Counted from the stretch's first letter, positions 1 through 6,304 are shown. The stretch: DNA of 7,297 nucleotides from Candidatus Aminicenantota bacterium (GCA_030620255.1 JAUXFB010000060.1:1-7297), one strand, 5' to 3'. The notes: generated by a model from the sequence alone, not told the origin. Numbers and translations are program-made.

Positions 1-449
1 AATTTTTTACCAAATGAATGAAATGACTCAATCATTCCAGCAAGACCTGCATAATTTCCAAAAGATATTAACCTTTGGTTATTTTCATTTATAATTCTCT
101 CATAATCAATAAGATTTGTTTTTAAATCCATCATCTTCTTTAGGCTGGGCATATTGTAAGATTGGCCTTTTATTGTATGAGAAAAAAACAGGTACGTTTT
201 ACCTTTCACAAACATTGTTTCAGGTATCTCTTTAACAGCTAAAATCAGGCTTGCTTTACTTAGATCTTCATTGATCTCAGCACCTGCTTTTCTATATTCA
301 TCATCAGAATATGCCCTTATCTTTGATGATTGAATTATTGTATGTATACCGTATTTCTTCTTTAATTCTTTTACATCATCTGGAATAAGAGGTACCCTTT
401 TTTCCCATTCATTTTTGTCTTCTCTTCTAATTCCAATTATTTTCCCCAT
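1..449 (-). CDS. Lysine-ketoglutarate reductase (saccharopine-forming), N-terminal part, truncated by the window edge
   Basis: The frame starts at ATG 449-447 and stays open to base 1, giving 149 residues of an incomplete gene. The translation begins MGKIIGIRREDKNEWEKRVP and later reads LFFSHTIKGQSYNMP, LIDYERIINENN and SFGNYAGLAGMI. These segments match, from memory, the lysine-ketoglutarate reductase domain of alpha-aminoadipic semialdehyde synthase (FFSHTIKAQ, LIDYE, AFGxxAGxAGMI), a relative of the alanine dehydrogenase/transhydrogenase N-terminal fold. In that family the enzyme condenses lysine with 2-oxoglutarate to saccharopine using NADPH, in the cytoplasm. The NAD(P)-binding Rossmann part and any fused saccharopine dehydrogenase domain would lie beyond the left edge, so it is unknown whether the protein is mono- or bifunctional. 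The start is supported by AAGAGGA at 462-456, six bases before the ATG, and by a good promoter. The gene follows mutL in the same direction after a 91-base gap, so it is probably transcribed separately. Confidence 0.88.
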   Translation of the reverse strand, partial: MGKIIGIRREDKNEWEKRVPLIPDDVKELKKKYGIHTIIQSSKIRAYSDDEYRKAGAEINEDLSKASLILAVKEIPETMFVKGKTYLFFSHTIKGQSYNMPSLKKMMDLKTNLIDYERIINENNQRLISFGNYAGLAGMIESFHSFGKK

Positions 450-476
450 TATATTTCCTCTTTGTAAGTAATATAC

Positions 477-505
477 ACTCTATCAAACTAGAATCTTGAA
501 GTCAA
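477..505 (-). promoter_or_regulatory. Predicted sigma-70-type promoter of the lysine-ketoglutarate reductase gene
   Basis: On the minus strand TTGACT (505-500, five of six bases of the -35 consensus) is followed after exactly 17 bases by TAGAGT (482-477, four of six of the -10 consensus). Transcription would start near 470, giving a leader of about 20 bases that contains the AAGAGGA ribosome binding site at 462-456. The arrangement fits a separate promoter in the 91-base gap after mutL. It is inferred from hexamers and spacing only. Confidence 0.5.
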
Positions 506-540
506 TAAATTTTTTAAACTCCATATATCGAAAGCTAAGA

Positions 541-2226
541 TTATTTTCGCTTTAACATTTTTTCAATATCCTTAAGAGTAAACTTTATAATTATAGGCCT
601 TTTATGTGGACAAAAATAGGGGTTGGAGGTCTTGAACAGATCCCTCACAATTTTTTTCATCTCTTCAGGGTACAATTTGTGATTAACCTTTATAGCACTC
701 TTGCAAGCAATTGTAGAGAGCACCTTATCTTCAAAATTGATTTCATCCTTTTTTAAATAAATTATAGATAGGATTAAATCCTTTATATTTTGTTCTTCAA
801 CTATTTGTGGGAATTTCTTTATGTCAAATGAGTTTCTACTTAATGGTTCCATTTCAAAACCTATTTTTTCAAGAATTTGTTTTTTGTACTCATTTAATCT
901 TGAAGTTTCAGATTCAGAAAATTCAATTATAATAGGAAATAAAGGTGATATAGAAGTTATCTTAGTCTCATAAAAACACTTTTTTAACTTATCAAAGTTA
1001 ATCCTTTCATGAGCATTATGCTGGTCAATTATTAAAAGCTCTTCATTTTTTTCAATAATTATATACGAATTTTTATACTGTCCAATTAAAACAAAATCAT
1101 CCTCAAAAAAAGAAGTTTCATGAAATAATCCCTGTGACTGAACAATTTCATCATTATATGCTCCCTCCTTTTTAAAAGAATAATTACCAATATCAGGAGT
1201 TTTTCTAAAGTCATACTTTATATTTGTTTTAAAGTCTTTATCATCTAAAAAAGAATTATCTATGGCTCTCTTTATAAGTTGATATATTACATTTGAGTCC
1301 TTGAATTTTATCTCTAACTTCTGTGGATGTATATTAGCATCTACTTCTTTTGAAGGAATTTCCAGCATTAATATACAAATAGGACTTTTATGCTTTTCAA
1401 GATATCTTATAAATGTATTATTAAGAGAAGCTATTAATGTTTTTTCTCTAATAGGCCTATTGTTAACAAAAAAAAACTGATACCTTTTTAAAGAAACACC
1501 TTTATTCAACTTAGAAACAAAACCATTTAATTTATAAGAATTTTGCTCAAAATCAATTTCCTGTAATTCTTCAAGAAAATCCTTGCCAAAAACTTGATAA
1601 ATTCTATCTTTTAATGATTTCACCTTACCATAACTAAGAATACTCCTATTATCATTTATTAAACTAAAACTAATCTTAAAATTCACAAGAGCCATCTTTT
1701 CAACAAAAGATATGATTTGATTTAACTCAGTTCTATTGCTCTTTAAAAACTTTCTCCTTACAGGGAAATTATAAAAAAGATCAATAACTTCAATTGAGGT
1801 CCCCTTATTAAAAGCAATTTCCTCCTTTTTTATTAACTCTCTATTTTCAAATAAACAATAAACTCCCTCTCCTTTATTATTATTAGAGGTTTTCAATCTA
1901 ATCTTAGAAACCTCAAGAATTGAAGGAAGAGCTTCTCCCCTGAAACCAAGTGTATTTAAATTATCAAAATCAGAAAGCTCTGACAATTTTGAAGTAGAAT
2001 GTCTATTAAAAGCAATTTCAATATCTTCCGAATCAAAGCCATCCCCATTATCATCTACTTTAATTGATCTTTTCCCAGCATCAAAAATTTCTATTTTTAT
2101 ATCATCAGCTCCTGAATCAATTGAATTTTCAACCAGTTCTTTAACTACTGAAAGAGGCCTTTCAACGACCTCTCCAGCTGCGATTTTATTATAAACTTCC
2201 TTTTTAAGTACCTTTATTTTACCCAT
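541..2226 (-). CDS. mutL: DNA mismatch repair protein MutL (endonuclease-type)
   Basis: This 561-residue protein has the complete MutL plan. The N-terminal GHKL ATPase shows KIAAGEVVERP (14-24), ELVENSIDSGAD (30-41, with E30 and N34 as catalytic/Mg residues by family analogy), DDNGDGF (58-64) and GFRGEALPSI (94-103). The transducer domain carries FYNFPVRRKFLK (151-162) and VDANIHPQKLEIKF (295-308). After a variable linker (about 325-375), the C-terminal dimerisation domain holds DQHNAHE (401-407), ACKSAIK (507-513) and CPHKRP (539-544). These correspond to the metal-binding nicking site of MutL proteins from bacteria lacking MutH, so the protein probably nicks the strand to be repaired itself after MutS loading. 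The usual DQHA reads DQHN, the expected final Glu of the motif is Asp412, and the Gly of CPHGRP is Lys. It is slightly shorter than the typical 600-650 residues, mainly in the linker. The start is set by family alignment and an AGGA at 2238-2235. No mutS is in the window. Confidence 0.97.
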   Translation of the reverse strand: MGKIKVLKKEVYNKIAAGEVVERPLSVVKELVENSIDSGADDIKIEIFDAGKRSIKVDDNGDGFDSEDIEIAFNRHSTSKLSELSDFDNLNTLGFRGEALPSILEVSKIRLKTSNNNKGEGVYCLFENRELIKKEEIAFNKGTSIEVIDLFYNFPVRRKFLKSNRTELNQIISFVEKMALVNFKISFSLINDNRSILSYGKVKSLKDRIYQVFGKDFLEELQEIDFEQNSYKLNGFVSKLNKGVSLKRYQFFFVNNRPIREKTLIASLNNTFIRYLEKHKSPICILMLEIPSKEVDANIHPQKLEIKFKDSNVIYQLIKRAIDNSFLDDKDFKTNIKYDFRKTPDIGNYSFKKEGAYNDEIVQSQGLFHETSFFEDDFVLIGQYKNSYIIIEKNEELLIIDQHNAHERINFDKLKKCFYETKITSISPLFPIIIEFSESETSRLNEYKKQILEKIGFEMEPLSRNSFDIKKFPQIVEEQNIKDLILSIIYLKKDEINFEDKVLSTIACKSAIKVNHKLYPEEMKKIVRDLFKTSNPYFCPHKRPIIIKFTLKDIEKMLKRK

Positions 2227-2234
2227 TTAAATAT

Positions 2235-2238
2235 TCCT
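2235..2238 (-). promoter_or_regulatory. Ribosome binding site of mutL
   Basis: AGGA on the minus strand lies eight bases before the ATG at 2226 and supports that start. At the equivalent position in the second copy of this region (3458-3455) the bases read TGAA, so the site is absent there. This helps identify which copy is the working mutL leader. Confidence 0.6.
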
Positions 2239-2240
2239 AA

Positions 2241-2269
2241 ATTAAAAAATCATAAATACATATATTCAA
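2241..2269 (-). promoter_or_regulatory. Candidate mutL promoter region (exact -10 unsettled)
   Basis: Two readings are possible. TTGAAT (2269-2264) lies 17 bases from TTTAAT (2246-2241), but its start point near 2234 would leave the AGGA ribosome binding site out of the transcript. Alternatively TATGAT (2254-2249, five of six -10 bases) would start near 2242 and include the AGGA in a leader of about 16 bases, but it has no good -35. TATGAT is preserved in the duplicated copy (3474-3469), whereas TTTAAT has become TTTGAT there. The second reading is favoured, weakly. Confidence 0.35.
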
Positions 2270-2305
2270 CATTTATTACACCGGGAAACTTAAAAAAGTT
2301 TTTTA

Positions 2306-3373
2306 TTAAATTTTTATTTTCCATTTTATAATCTTATAAATTTCTTCATTTTTTGAATAATGATAAGTATACAAAGTATTACCATCCAGCACAATACCTG
2401 GTGCGAAATATAACCAGGAGGGGAAAACGTAATACTGCATGTAGAGGATAGGAATTTTGCAGCTTCCGACATATTGATTGTTTTTAAAAAAATCTATCTT
2501 TGTTTTTTCTTGGAGAATGAGCTCGTTTGTTACAACTCCAGTTAGTTCGTCACTGGATACTATAGCAAAAATTGGTGGTATATTTTCAGGGTATTTTATT
2601 TTTTGCGGTTTTTGCGGCTTTCTAGAAACAATCCATTGCAAGTTAGTACATTGGCTATCCCATTTACAGGGAATATATTTTCTTTCGATGCATTTTTTTG
2701 CTTCTTTAAATAGGATCTTATTTTTTTTCAGCGGCGCCATATATACCTTATATTCTTGATTTCCTGCAAAGTACAATTTGTTCGCTGATAAAGATACGAT
2801 TAGGTGGGGTCTGTCATAATTTAAAATGCCTTTCTCATTAAAGGGACCTCCAACTTTATGTAATACTTTTGTCACTTTATTGTCATCGACGATTCCAATA
2901 TTCTGATATATCGTGCTTCCCTTTTTGTGTTTTTCAAAGCTATTCCACATTGCCAGGTAGTGGCTATCATCCACAACTGCTAAAGGGTGAAAAAAACCTA
3001 ACGTTGCTATCTTCTTAATTTTTTCAAATTTCCAGTCCTTTGAATAGAAACTATATCTTCTAAGAATGTGATCCCATATGATAAAATGCTTTTTGGTTGA
3101 AATTATATTGCTCATAACTCTAAAATCTTGCGGGCCTTCTCCTTTATTTAGTTTTAATTTTTTTACCAAGAGCTTATCCTTGAATATCGATAATTCGAGA
3201 TTCGCGCTGTCCCAAACAGCTAGGCTATCATCTACTACGAAAAATGATGTCTCAGTTTCAAAATCCAATTCCATTGATTTAGTTATTTCGATTGCATGCT
3301 GGTGATAATAAATGGAAAACAATAAAACTGCCAGGCATATTTTAATTGTCAACGTCATTTTTTTAATCTTCAT
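2306..3373 (-). CDS. Predicted exported beta-propeller-like protein (GEGP-motif), function unknown
   Basis: This 355-residue protein has a basic N-terminus (MKIKK) followed by a hydrophobic stretch (about 7-22), consistent with a signal peptide or anchor, although no clear cleavage site is visible. The body is rich in short beta-like strands ending in aspartate/aromatic pairs, such as FVVDDSLAVWD (45-55), HFIIWD (96-101) and LAVVDDSHYLAMW (131-143). It also contains NKGEGPQDF (76-84), resembling the KGEGPGEF segment of six-bladed beta-propeller proteins known from Bacteroidota and Aminicenantes-like genomes. Assignment to that family is from recognition of this motif and the strand pattern, not a search. 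Cysteines 228, 236 and 242 cluster, with C305 alone; disulfides after export are possible. A strong ribosome binding site (AAGAGGA) precedes the ATG by four bases. The gene is bracketed by direct repeats of the mutL 5' region. Hand-counted 60-base lines give 28-43% G+C here against 20-30% in sampled mutL lines, and CG dinucleotides look commoner, suggesting acquisition from elsewhere. No enzymatic residues are recognisable. Confidence 0.75.
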   Translation of the reverse strand: MKIKKMTLTIKICLAVLLFSIYYHQHAIEITKSMELDFETETSFFVVDDSLAVWDSANLELSIFKDKLLVKKLKLNKGEGPQDFRVMSNIISTKKHFIIWDHILRRYSFYSKDWKFEKIKKIATLGFFHPLAVVDDSHYLAMWNSFEKHKKGSTIYQNIGIVDDNKVTKVLHKVGGPFNEKGILNYDRPHLIVSLSANKLYFAGNQEYKVYMAPLKKNKILFKEAKKCIERKYIPCKWDSQCTNLQWIVSRKPQKPQKIKYPENIPPIFAIVSSDELTGVVTNELILQEKTKIDFFKNNQYVGSCKIPILYMQYYVFPSWLYFAPGIVLDGNTLYTYHYSKNEEIYKIIKWKIKI

Positions 3374-3446
3374 TTCTTCCTCTTAAAAAGGTTACGCTTG
3401 CCATAAATTTTATCCTCTCAAACATTATCTCCTTTATTTTACTCAT
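3363..3446 (-). CDS. 27-codon leader frame derived from a duplicated mutL start
   Basis: The frame starts at ATG 3446-3444 and ends at TAA 3365-3363, overlapping the first codons of the propeller-like gene (ATG 3373) by 11 bases in another frame. It begins MSKIKEIMFERIKF; the first five residues mirror MGKIK of MutL, and the DNA similarity to the mutL 5' end stops right after them. It therefore looks like a fossil mutL start joined to unrelated sequence. It has no clear ribosome binding site (TGAA where mutL has AGGA), so translation may be weak or absent. If translated, its stop position would allow coupling to the downstream gene. No function is claimed for the peptide. Confidence 0.3.
   Translation of the reverse strand: MSKIKEIMFERIKFMASVTFLRGRNED
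3377..3384 (-). promoter_or_regulatory. Ribosome binding site of the propeller-like gene
   Basis: AAGAGGAA on the minus strand ends three bases before ATG 3373-3371. It is the strongest Shine-Dalgarno match in the window and fixes that start. It lies inside the 27-codon frame at 3363-3446, so ribosomes finishing that frame would pass directly over it. Confidence 0.65.
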
Positions 3447-3500
3447 TTTAATATTTCAAAATCAAATAATCATAAATACATATATTCAACATTTATAATA
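3431..3500. repeat. Direct repeat copy 2: fossil mutL leader upstream of the propeller-like gene
   Basis: This is the partner of 2211-2280 at an ungapped offset of 1220. The eight differences are not spread evenly: six fall in the 25 bases covering the mutL start codon region, ribosome binding site and TTTAAT, and two at the outer edge. The central 29 bases are identical. In this copy the AGGA is lost and TTTAAT has become TTTGAT, whereas TATGAT and TTGAAT are retained. It may still supply a promoter for the propeller-like gene, which has no other evident one. Copy 2 ends 38 bases before the def -35 box. Confidence 0.9.
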
Positions 3501-3538
3501 CACATACGTAAACTATCACTTTTTAACCTTTTTTTCAA

Positions 3539-3567
3539 TTGACAAGATTAACTTAAGTATTTATAAT
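3539..3567 (+). promoter_or_regulatory. Consensus sigma-70 promoter of the def-fmt-rsmB operon, predicted leaderless start
   Basis: TTGACA (3539-3544) and TATAAT (3562-3567) both match the housekeeping consensus perfectly and are separated by the optimal 17 bases. Only seven bases lie between the -10 box and the def ATG at 3575, so transcription should begin within about one base of the A of the start codon. The gap contains no Shine-Dalgarno sequence. The combination predicts a strong, leaderless operon transcript. The -35/-10 match is seen directly; the start point is inferred from usual spacing. Confidence 0.85.
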
Positions 3568-3574
3568 AAAATTA

Positions 3575-4093
3575 ATGGAAAATGAAACACTTGATATATT
3601 TAAATATGGCGACAAAGTGCTTAAATCAAATACAGAAGAAATAAAAAATATTGATGAAAATTTAATAAATCTAAGTAAAAATATGATAAAAACAATGTAT
3701 TTTTCTAATGGAATAGGACTTGCTGCACCTCAAATAGGTAAATTAATCCAACTGGTTATAATTGATTTAACAGTAGGAGAGAACCCAGATGAACTTTTAA
3801 CATTAATAAACCCTCAGGTCTTAGAATCTCATGGAAACGAAACTGATGATGAGGGCTGTTTATCTTTTCCAGGAATTACTCTTAACATAGACAGAAAGAT
3901 AAATGTTTTATTAAAAGCTATTGACATTAATGGAAAGGAGATAACCAGAGAGTTTGAAAATTTAAAAGCAAGGGTTATTCAACATGAAATAGATCACTTA
4001 AAAGGGGTTTTAATCATAGACAGAATATCAAGATTAAAAAGAGAGATCACAAAAAATAAAATAAAAAAACTAAAATTGAATGGCGAATGGTAA
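3575..4093 (+). CDS. def: Peptide deformylase
   Basis: This 172-residue enzyme removes the formyl group from the N-terminal methionine of nascent proteins at the ribosome exit. All three family motifs are present: GIGLAAPQ (46-53), EGCLS (93-97, metal ligand Cys95) and QHEIDH (136-141, ligands His137 and His141, catalytic Glu138). The metal is usually Fe2+ in this family. The N-terminus (LDIFKYGDKVLK) aligns with the usual start of deformylases, so ATG 3575 is very likely the true start even though no ribosome binding site precedes it; the adjacent promoter implies leaderless translation. It is the first gene of the def-fmt-rsmB operon and overlaps fmt by 14 bases. Its length is ordinary and no key residue is missing. 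Confidence 0.98.
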   Translation: MENETLDIFKYGDKVLKSNTEEIKNIDENLINLSKNMIKTMYFSNGIGLAAPQIGKLIQLVIIDLTVGENPDELLTLINPQVLESHGNETDDEGCLSFPGITLNIDRKINVLLKAIDINGKEITREFENLKARVIQHEIDHLKGVLIIDRISRLKREITKNKIKKLKLNGEW

Positions 4094-5012
4094 TATAATT
4101 TTTTTTGGAACACCTCAAATTTGTGTTCCTTTTCTTAACAAATTAAAAGATAATTTTGAAATAAAATTAATAATAACACAACCCGATTCATTCGGTGGAA
4201 GACATAAAAAAAAAATAATTCCTCCAGTTAAATCTTTCGCATTAGAAAAAAAGATTAAACTTGAACAACCTGAGAACTTAAAAAATAAAAATATAATTGA
4301 AACAATAGAAAAAATAAGGCCAGATATTGGAATTGTAATTTCATATGGAAAATTTATCCCAGAGACTATATTTAAAATACCCGGGTTTAAAACAATAAAT
4401 GTTCATTTTTCTTTACTTCCTCTTTATAGAGGGGCTGCTCCAGTACAGAGGGTAATTGAAAATGGAGAAAAAAAAACAGGTATCACAATTTTTGAAATAA
4501 ATAAAAAAATGGATACAGGAGATATATGGTCTCAAAAAGAGCATAAAATCTCAGAATCAGATACAACTGAAACCCTCTTACAAACACTCAGCATTAATGG
4601 TTCCTCATTCCTGATTGAAACAGTTGAAAAAATATTTAAGAAAAAGATAAAAAAATACCCACAGGATAATGAAAAAGCAACTTATGCAAAACCAATTCAA
4701 AAGCACGAAGGTAAAATAGACTGGAACCTGAGTGCACATCAAATTTATGACAAATTCAGGGCATTCTATCCCTGGCCTGGGATTTTCTTTTTTATAAATA
4801 ATAAGTTAATAAAAATAAATAAATTATCCCCATTAAATACAAATCATGACAAAAAACCAGGTACAATATTAAAAATAGACAAAAGCAGTATTATAATCTG
4901 CTGTGGCTGTAATTCTGTTCTTAAAATTTTAGAGATCCAACCAGAAGGGAAAAAGCTGATGACTCCTTATAACTTTTCCCTTGGAAACAAACTCCCTGAA
5001 AATTTAAATTGA
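4080..5012 (+). CDS. fmt: Methionyl-tRNA formyltransferase
   Basis: This 310-residue cytoplasmic enzyme transfers a formyl group from 10-formyltetrahydrofolate to Met-tRNA(fMet), making the initiator. The N-terminal formyltransferase fold starts with NIIFFGTPQ (5-13). The catalytic core reads NVHFSLLPLYRGAAP (107-121), followed by KMDTGDI (143-149), giving the triad Asn107, His109 and Asp145 by analogy with E. coli Asn106/His108/Asp144. GGRHKKK (39-45) corresponds to the basic tRNA-contacting loop. The C-terminal domain begins near KIDWNLSAHQIYDKFRAF (212-229) and includes PWPG. A stop codon (TGA 4077-4079) immediately precedes the ATG in frame, so the start cannot lie further upstream. There is no obvious ribosome binding site, and the 14-base overlap with def suggests translational coupling. 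It overlaps rsmB by four bases. Length is normal (E. coli 315). Confidence 0.97.
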   Translation: MANGNIIFFGTPQICVPFLNKLKDNFEIKLIITQPDSFGGRHKKKIIPPVKSFALEKKIKLEQPENLKNKNIIETIEKIRPDIGIVISYGKFIPETIFKIPGFKTINVHFSLLPLYRGAAPVQRVIENGEKKTGITIFEINKKMDTGDIWSQKEHKISESDTTETLLQTLSINGSSFLIETVEKIFKKKIKKYPQDNEKATYAKPIQKHEGKIDWNLSAHQIYDKFRAFYPWPGIFFFINNKLIKINKLSPLNTNHDKKPGTILKIDKSSIIICCGCNSVLKILEIQPEGKKLMTPYNFSLGNKLPENLN

Positions 5013-6304
5013 AATTTTTAAATCCATCTTATTTAATTTTAAAAATCTTCAATAATAATCCAGAAAAGAATCTGAAGTTAATATTACAGGATTTTTTAAA
5101 AAAAGAAAATTCAATTCATAATGATAGTATAACAAGAACAGTTTATGAGGTAATAAGAAAGGATAATATACTTTCTCATATTGTTAAAAATTTTTCAAGA
5201 ACAAAAATTAATAAGATTAGCTCTAATAACCTCATTCTTCTAAAAATCGGAATTTACCTTCTTATATTTTCTAAGTCATACCCAGATTATGCAGTTGTAA
5301 ATGAAATTGTAAAAATAGCATCGATCAAATCAAAAAGATATATAAATGGAATTCTACGAAATATTACAAGAAATAGAGATAAAACAGAAAATATTATAAA
5401 AGATATACAAGAATTGGAAACTAAATATTCTATTTCAAAACAATTAATAAATAATCTAAGAACTATATCTAAAGACATGAAAAACGACCTTGAATATTTA
5501 AATAAAGAGCCTTTATTTCACATTAGAATTAATAATAAAATCATTGAATATAATAAATTTAAAAACTTACTTTTAGAAAATAATATAAAATTTAAAGAGC
5601 TAAAAAAATTTAAATCCCTGGAAATTAAAAATTCTGGTAAATTAATAAAAAAATATTTGAATAAAAGATACTTTTATTTCCAAAACACCGGCTCTCAAAT
5701 CATATCTATAATTGCTGCGGAATTCTCTAATCAATATGTTCTTGACTGCTGTGCAGCTCCTGGTACTAAATCAATAACTTTAAACCAGATAAAACCAGAT
5801 TTGAGAATTTTCGCCAATGATATAAATTTTAAAAGAATTGCAATAATGAATAAATTTTTAAGAGAAAACAATTTAAAAAAAATTCTAACTTTTGTATCTG
5901 ACATTACAAACCCTGCAATAAAAAACAGATCAGATTTCATCATTCTTGACGCTCCATGCACATCTTCTGGAACACTCAGGAAAAATCCGGATTTGAAATT
6001 AAAAATCAATGATCAATATATTAAAAAAAATGTCACAAAACAGAATAACATAGTTAAAGCAATACTTAACAATTTTTCAAACACATATGTCCTATATTCA
6101 GTTTGCTCTTTTATTAAAGAAGAAACAGAAGACATTATAATGAGTATTTCAGAGAATAGTAAAACAGAAATAATTGATATATCTAAAACCTTGAACTTCT
6201 ACGGTTTTAACTATAAAAGAGGACATTCAGGGTTTTATCTTTTGCCAGATTCAATCATAAATAATGATATCTTCTATTTATCTATGTTCAAGATAAAGTC
6301 TTAA
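5009..6304 (+). CDS. rsmB: 16S rRNA (cytosine-967 C5)-methyltransferase RsmB
   Basis: This 431-residue protein (E. coli RsmB has 429) has a NusB-like RNA-binding N-terminal domain (about 5-125, including DYAVVNEIVKIA, 93-104) and a C-terminal SAM-dependent m5C methyltransferase domain. Visible motifs are the pre-motif FQNTGSQ (224-230), motif I LDCCAAPGTKS (245-255, SAM binding), motif IV LDAPCTSSGTLRKNPDLK (313-330, Cys317) and motif VI YSVCS (363-367, Cys366). The two cysteines needed for attack on C5 and product release are both present; the usual TC before the motif VI cysteine is VC here. It starts with TTG at 5009, sharing TTGA with the fmt stop codon, a four-base overlap typical of coupled translation. 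An alternative start downstream would cut into the NusB-like domain. It is the last gene of the def-fmt-rsmB operon. The protein is unusually rich in Lys, Asn and Ile, as expected from AT bias. Confidence 0.95.
   Translation: MKFLNPSYLILKIFNNNPEKNLKLILQDFLKKENSIHNDSITRTVYEVIRKDNILSHIVKNFSRTKINKISSNNLILLKIGIYLLIFSKSYPDYAVVNEIVKIASIKSKRYINGILRNITRNRDKTENIIKDIQELETKYSISKQLINNLRTISKDMKNDLEYLNKEPLFHIRINNKIIEYNKFKNLLLENNIKFKELKKFKSLEIKNSGKLIKKYLNKRYFYFQNTGSQIISIIAAEFSNQYVLDCCAAPGTKSITLNQIKPDLRIFANDINFKRIAIMNKFLRENNLKKILTFVSDITNPAIKNRSDFIILDAPCTSSGTLRKNPDLKLKINDQYIKKNVTKQNNIVKAILNNFSNTYVLYSVCSFIKEETEDIIMSISENSKTEIIDISKTLNFYGFNYKRGHSGFYLLPDSIINNDIFYLSMFKIKS

Larger units (their letters stand above)
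2211..2280. repeat. Direct repeat copy 1: mutL 5' end and leader
   Basis: This 70-base segment covers the first five codons of mutL, its ribosome binding site and its promoter region. It is repeated without gaps exactly 1220 bases away at 3431-3500: 62 of 70 positions agree, including an unbroken 29-base identity (2248-2276 with 3468-3496). The match stops abruptly inside the mutL coding sequence (upstream of 2211 there is no similarity) and fades after 2280. Together the two copies bracket the propeller-like gene at 2306-3373. Both copies are in the same orientation, so they are not the inverted ends of a standard insertion sequence. Confidence 0.9.

Noticed and set aside
450..540. Terminator between mutL and the lysine-ketoglutarate reductase gene
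   Set aside because: Only a five-base AAAGC/GCTTT pairing near the mutL stop was found, with no adjacent T run on the transcribed strand, which is too weak to call.
2291..2305. A-run/T-run palindrome after the propeller-like gene as an intrinsic terminator
   Set aside because: The six-base A and T runs are separated by one base, so no loop can form, and there is no G-C stem.
2478..2759. Open frame on the plus strand inside the propeller-like gene (93 codons)
   Set aside because: It is entirely antisense to the longer frame with a good ribosome binding site, has no recognisable motif and has no ribosome binding site of its own that I could see.
3078..3305. Open frame on the plus strand near the 5' end of the propeller-like gene (75 codons)
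   Set aside because: It is a shadow of the opposite-strand gene; its hydrophobic character reflects complementary codons rather than a real protein.
2211..3500. Insertion sequence or transposon defined by the flanking repeats
   Set aside because: The repeats are direct and derive from the mutL leader, no terminal inverted repeats were seen, and the enclosed gene does not look like a transposase or integrase.
5287..5478. Minus-strand open frame inside rsmB (63 codons)
   Set aside because: It is antisense to the NusB-like domain of rsmB, with no family features.
5731..6009. Minus-strand open frame inside rsmB (92 codons)
   Set aside because: It is antisense to the methyltransferase motifs that are clearly coding on the plus strand.
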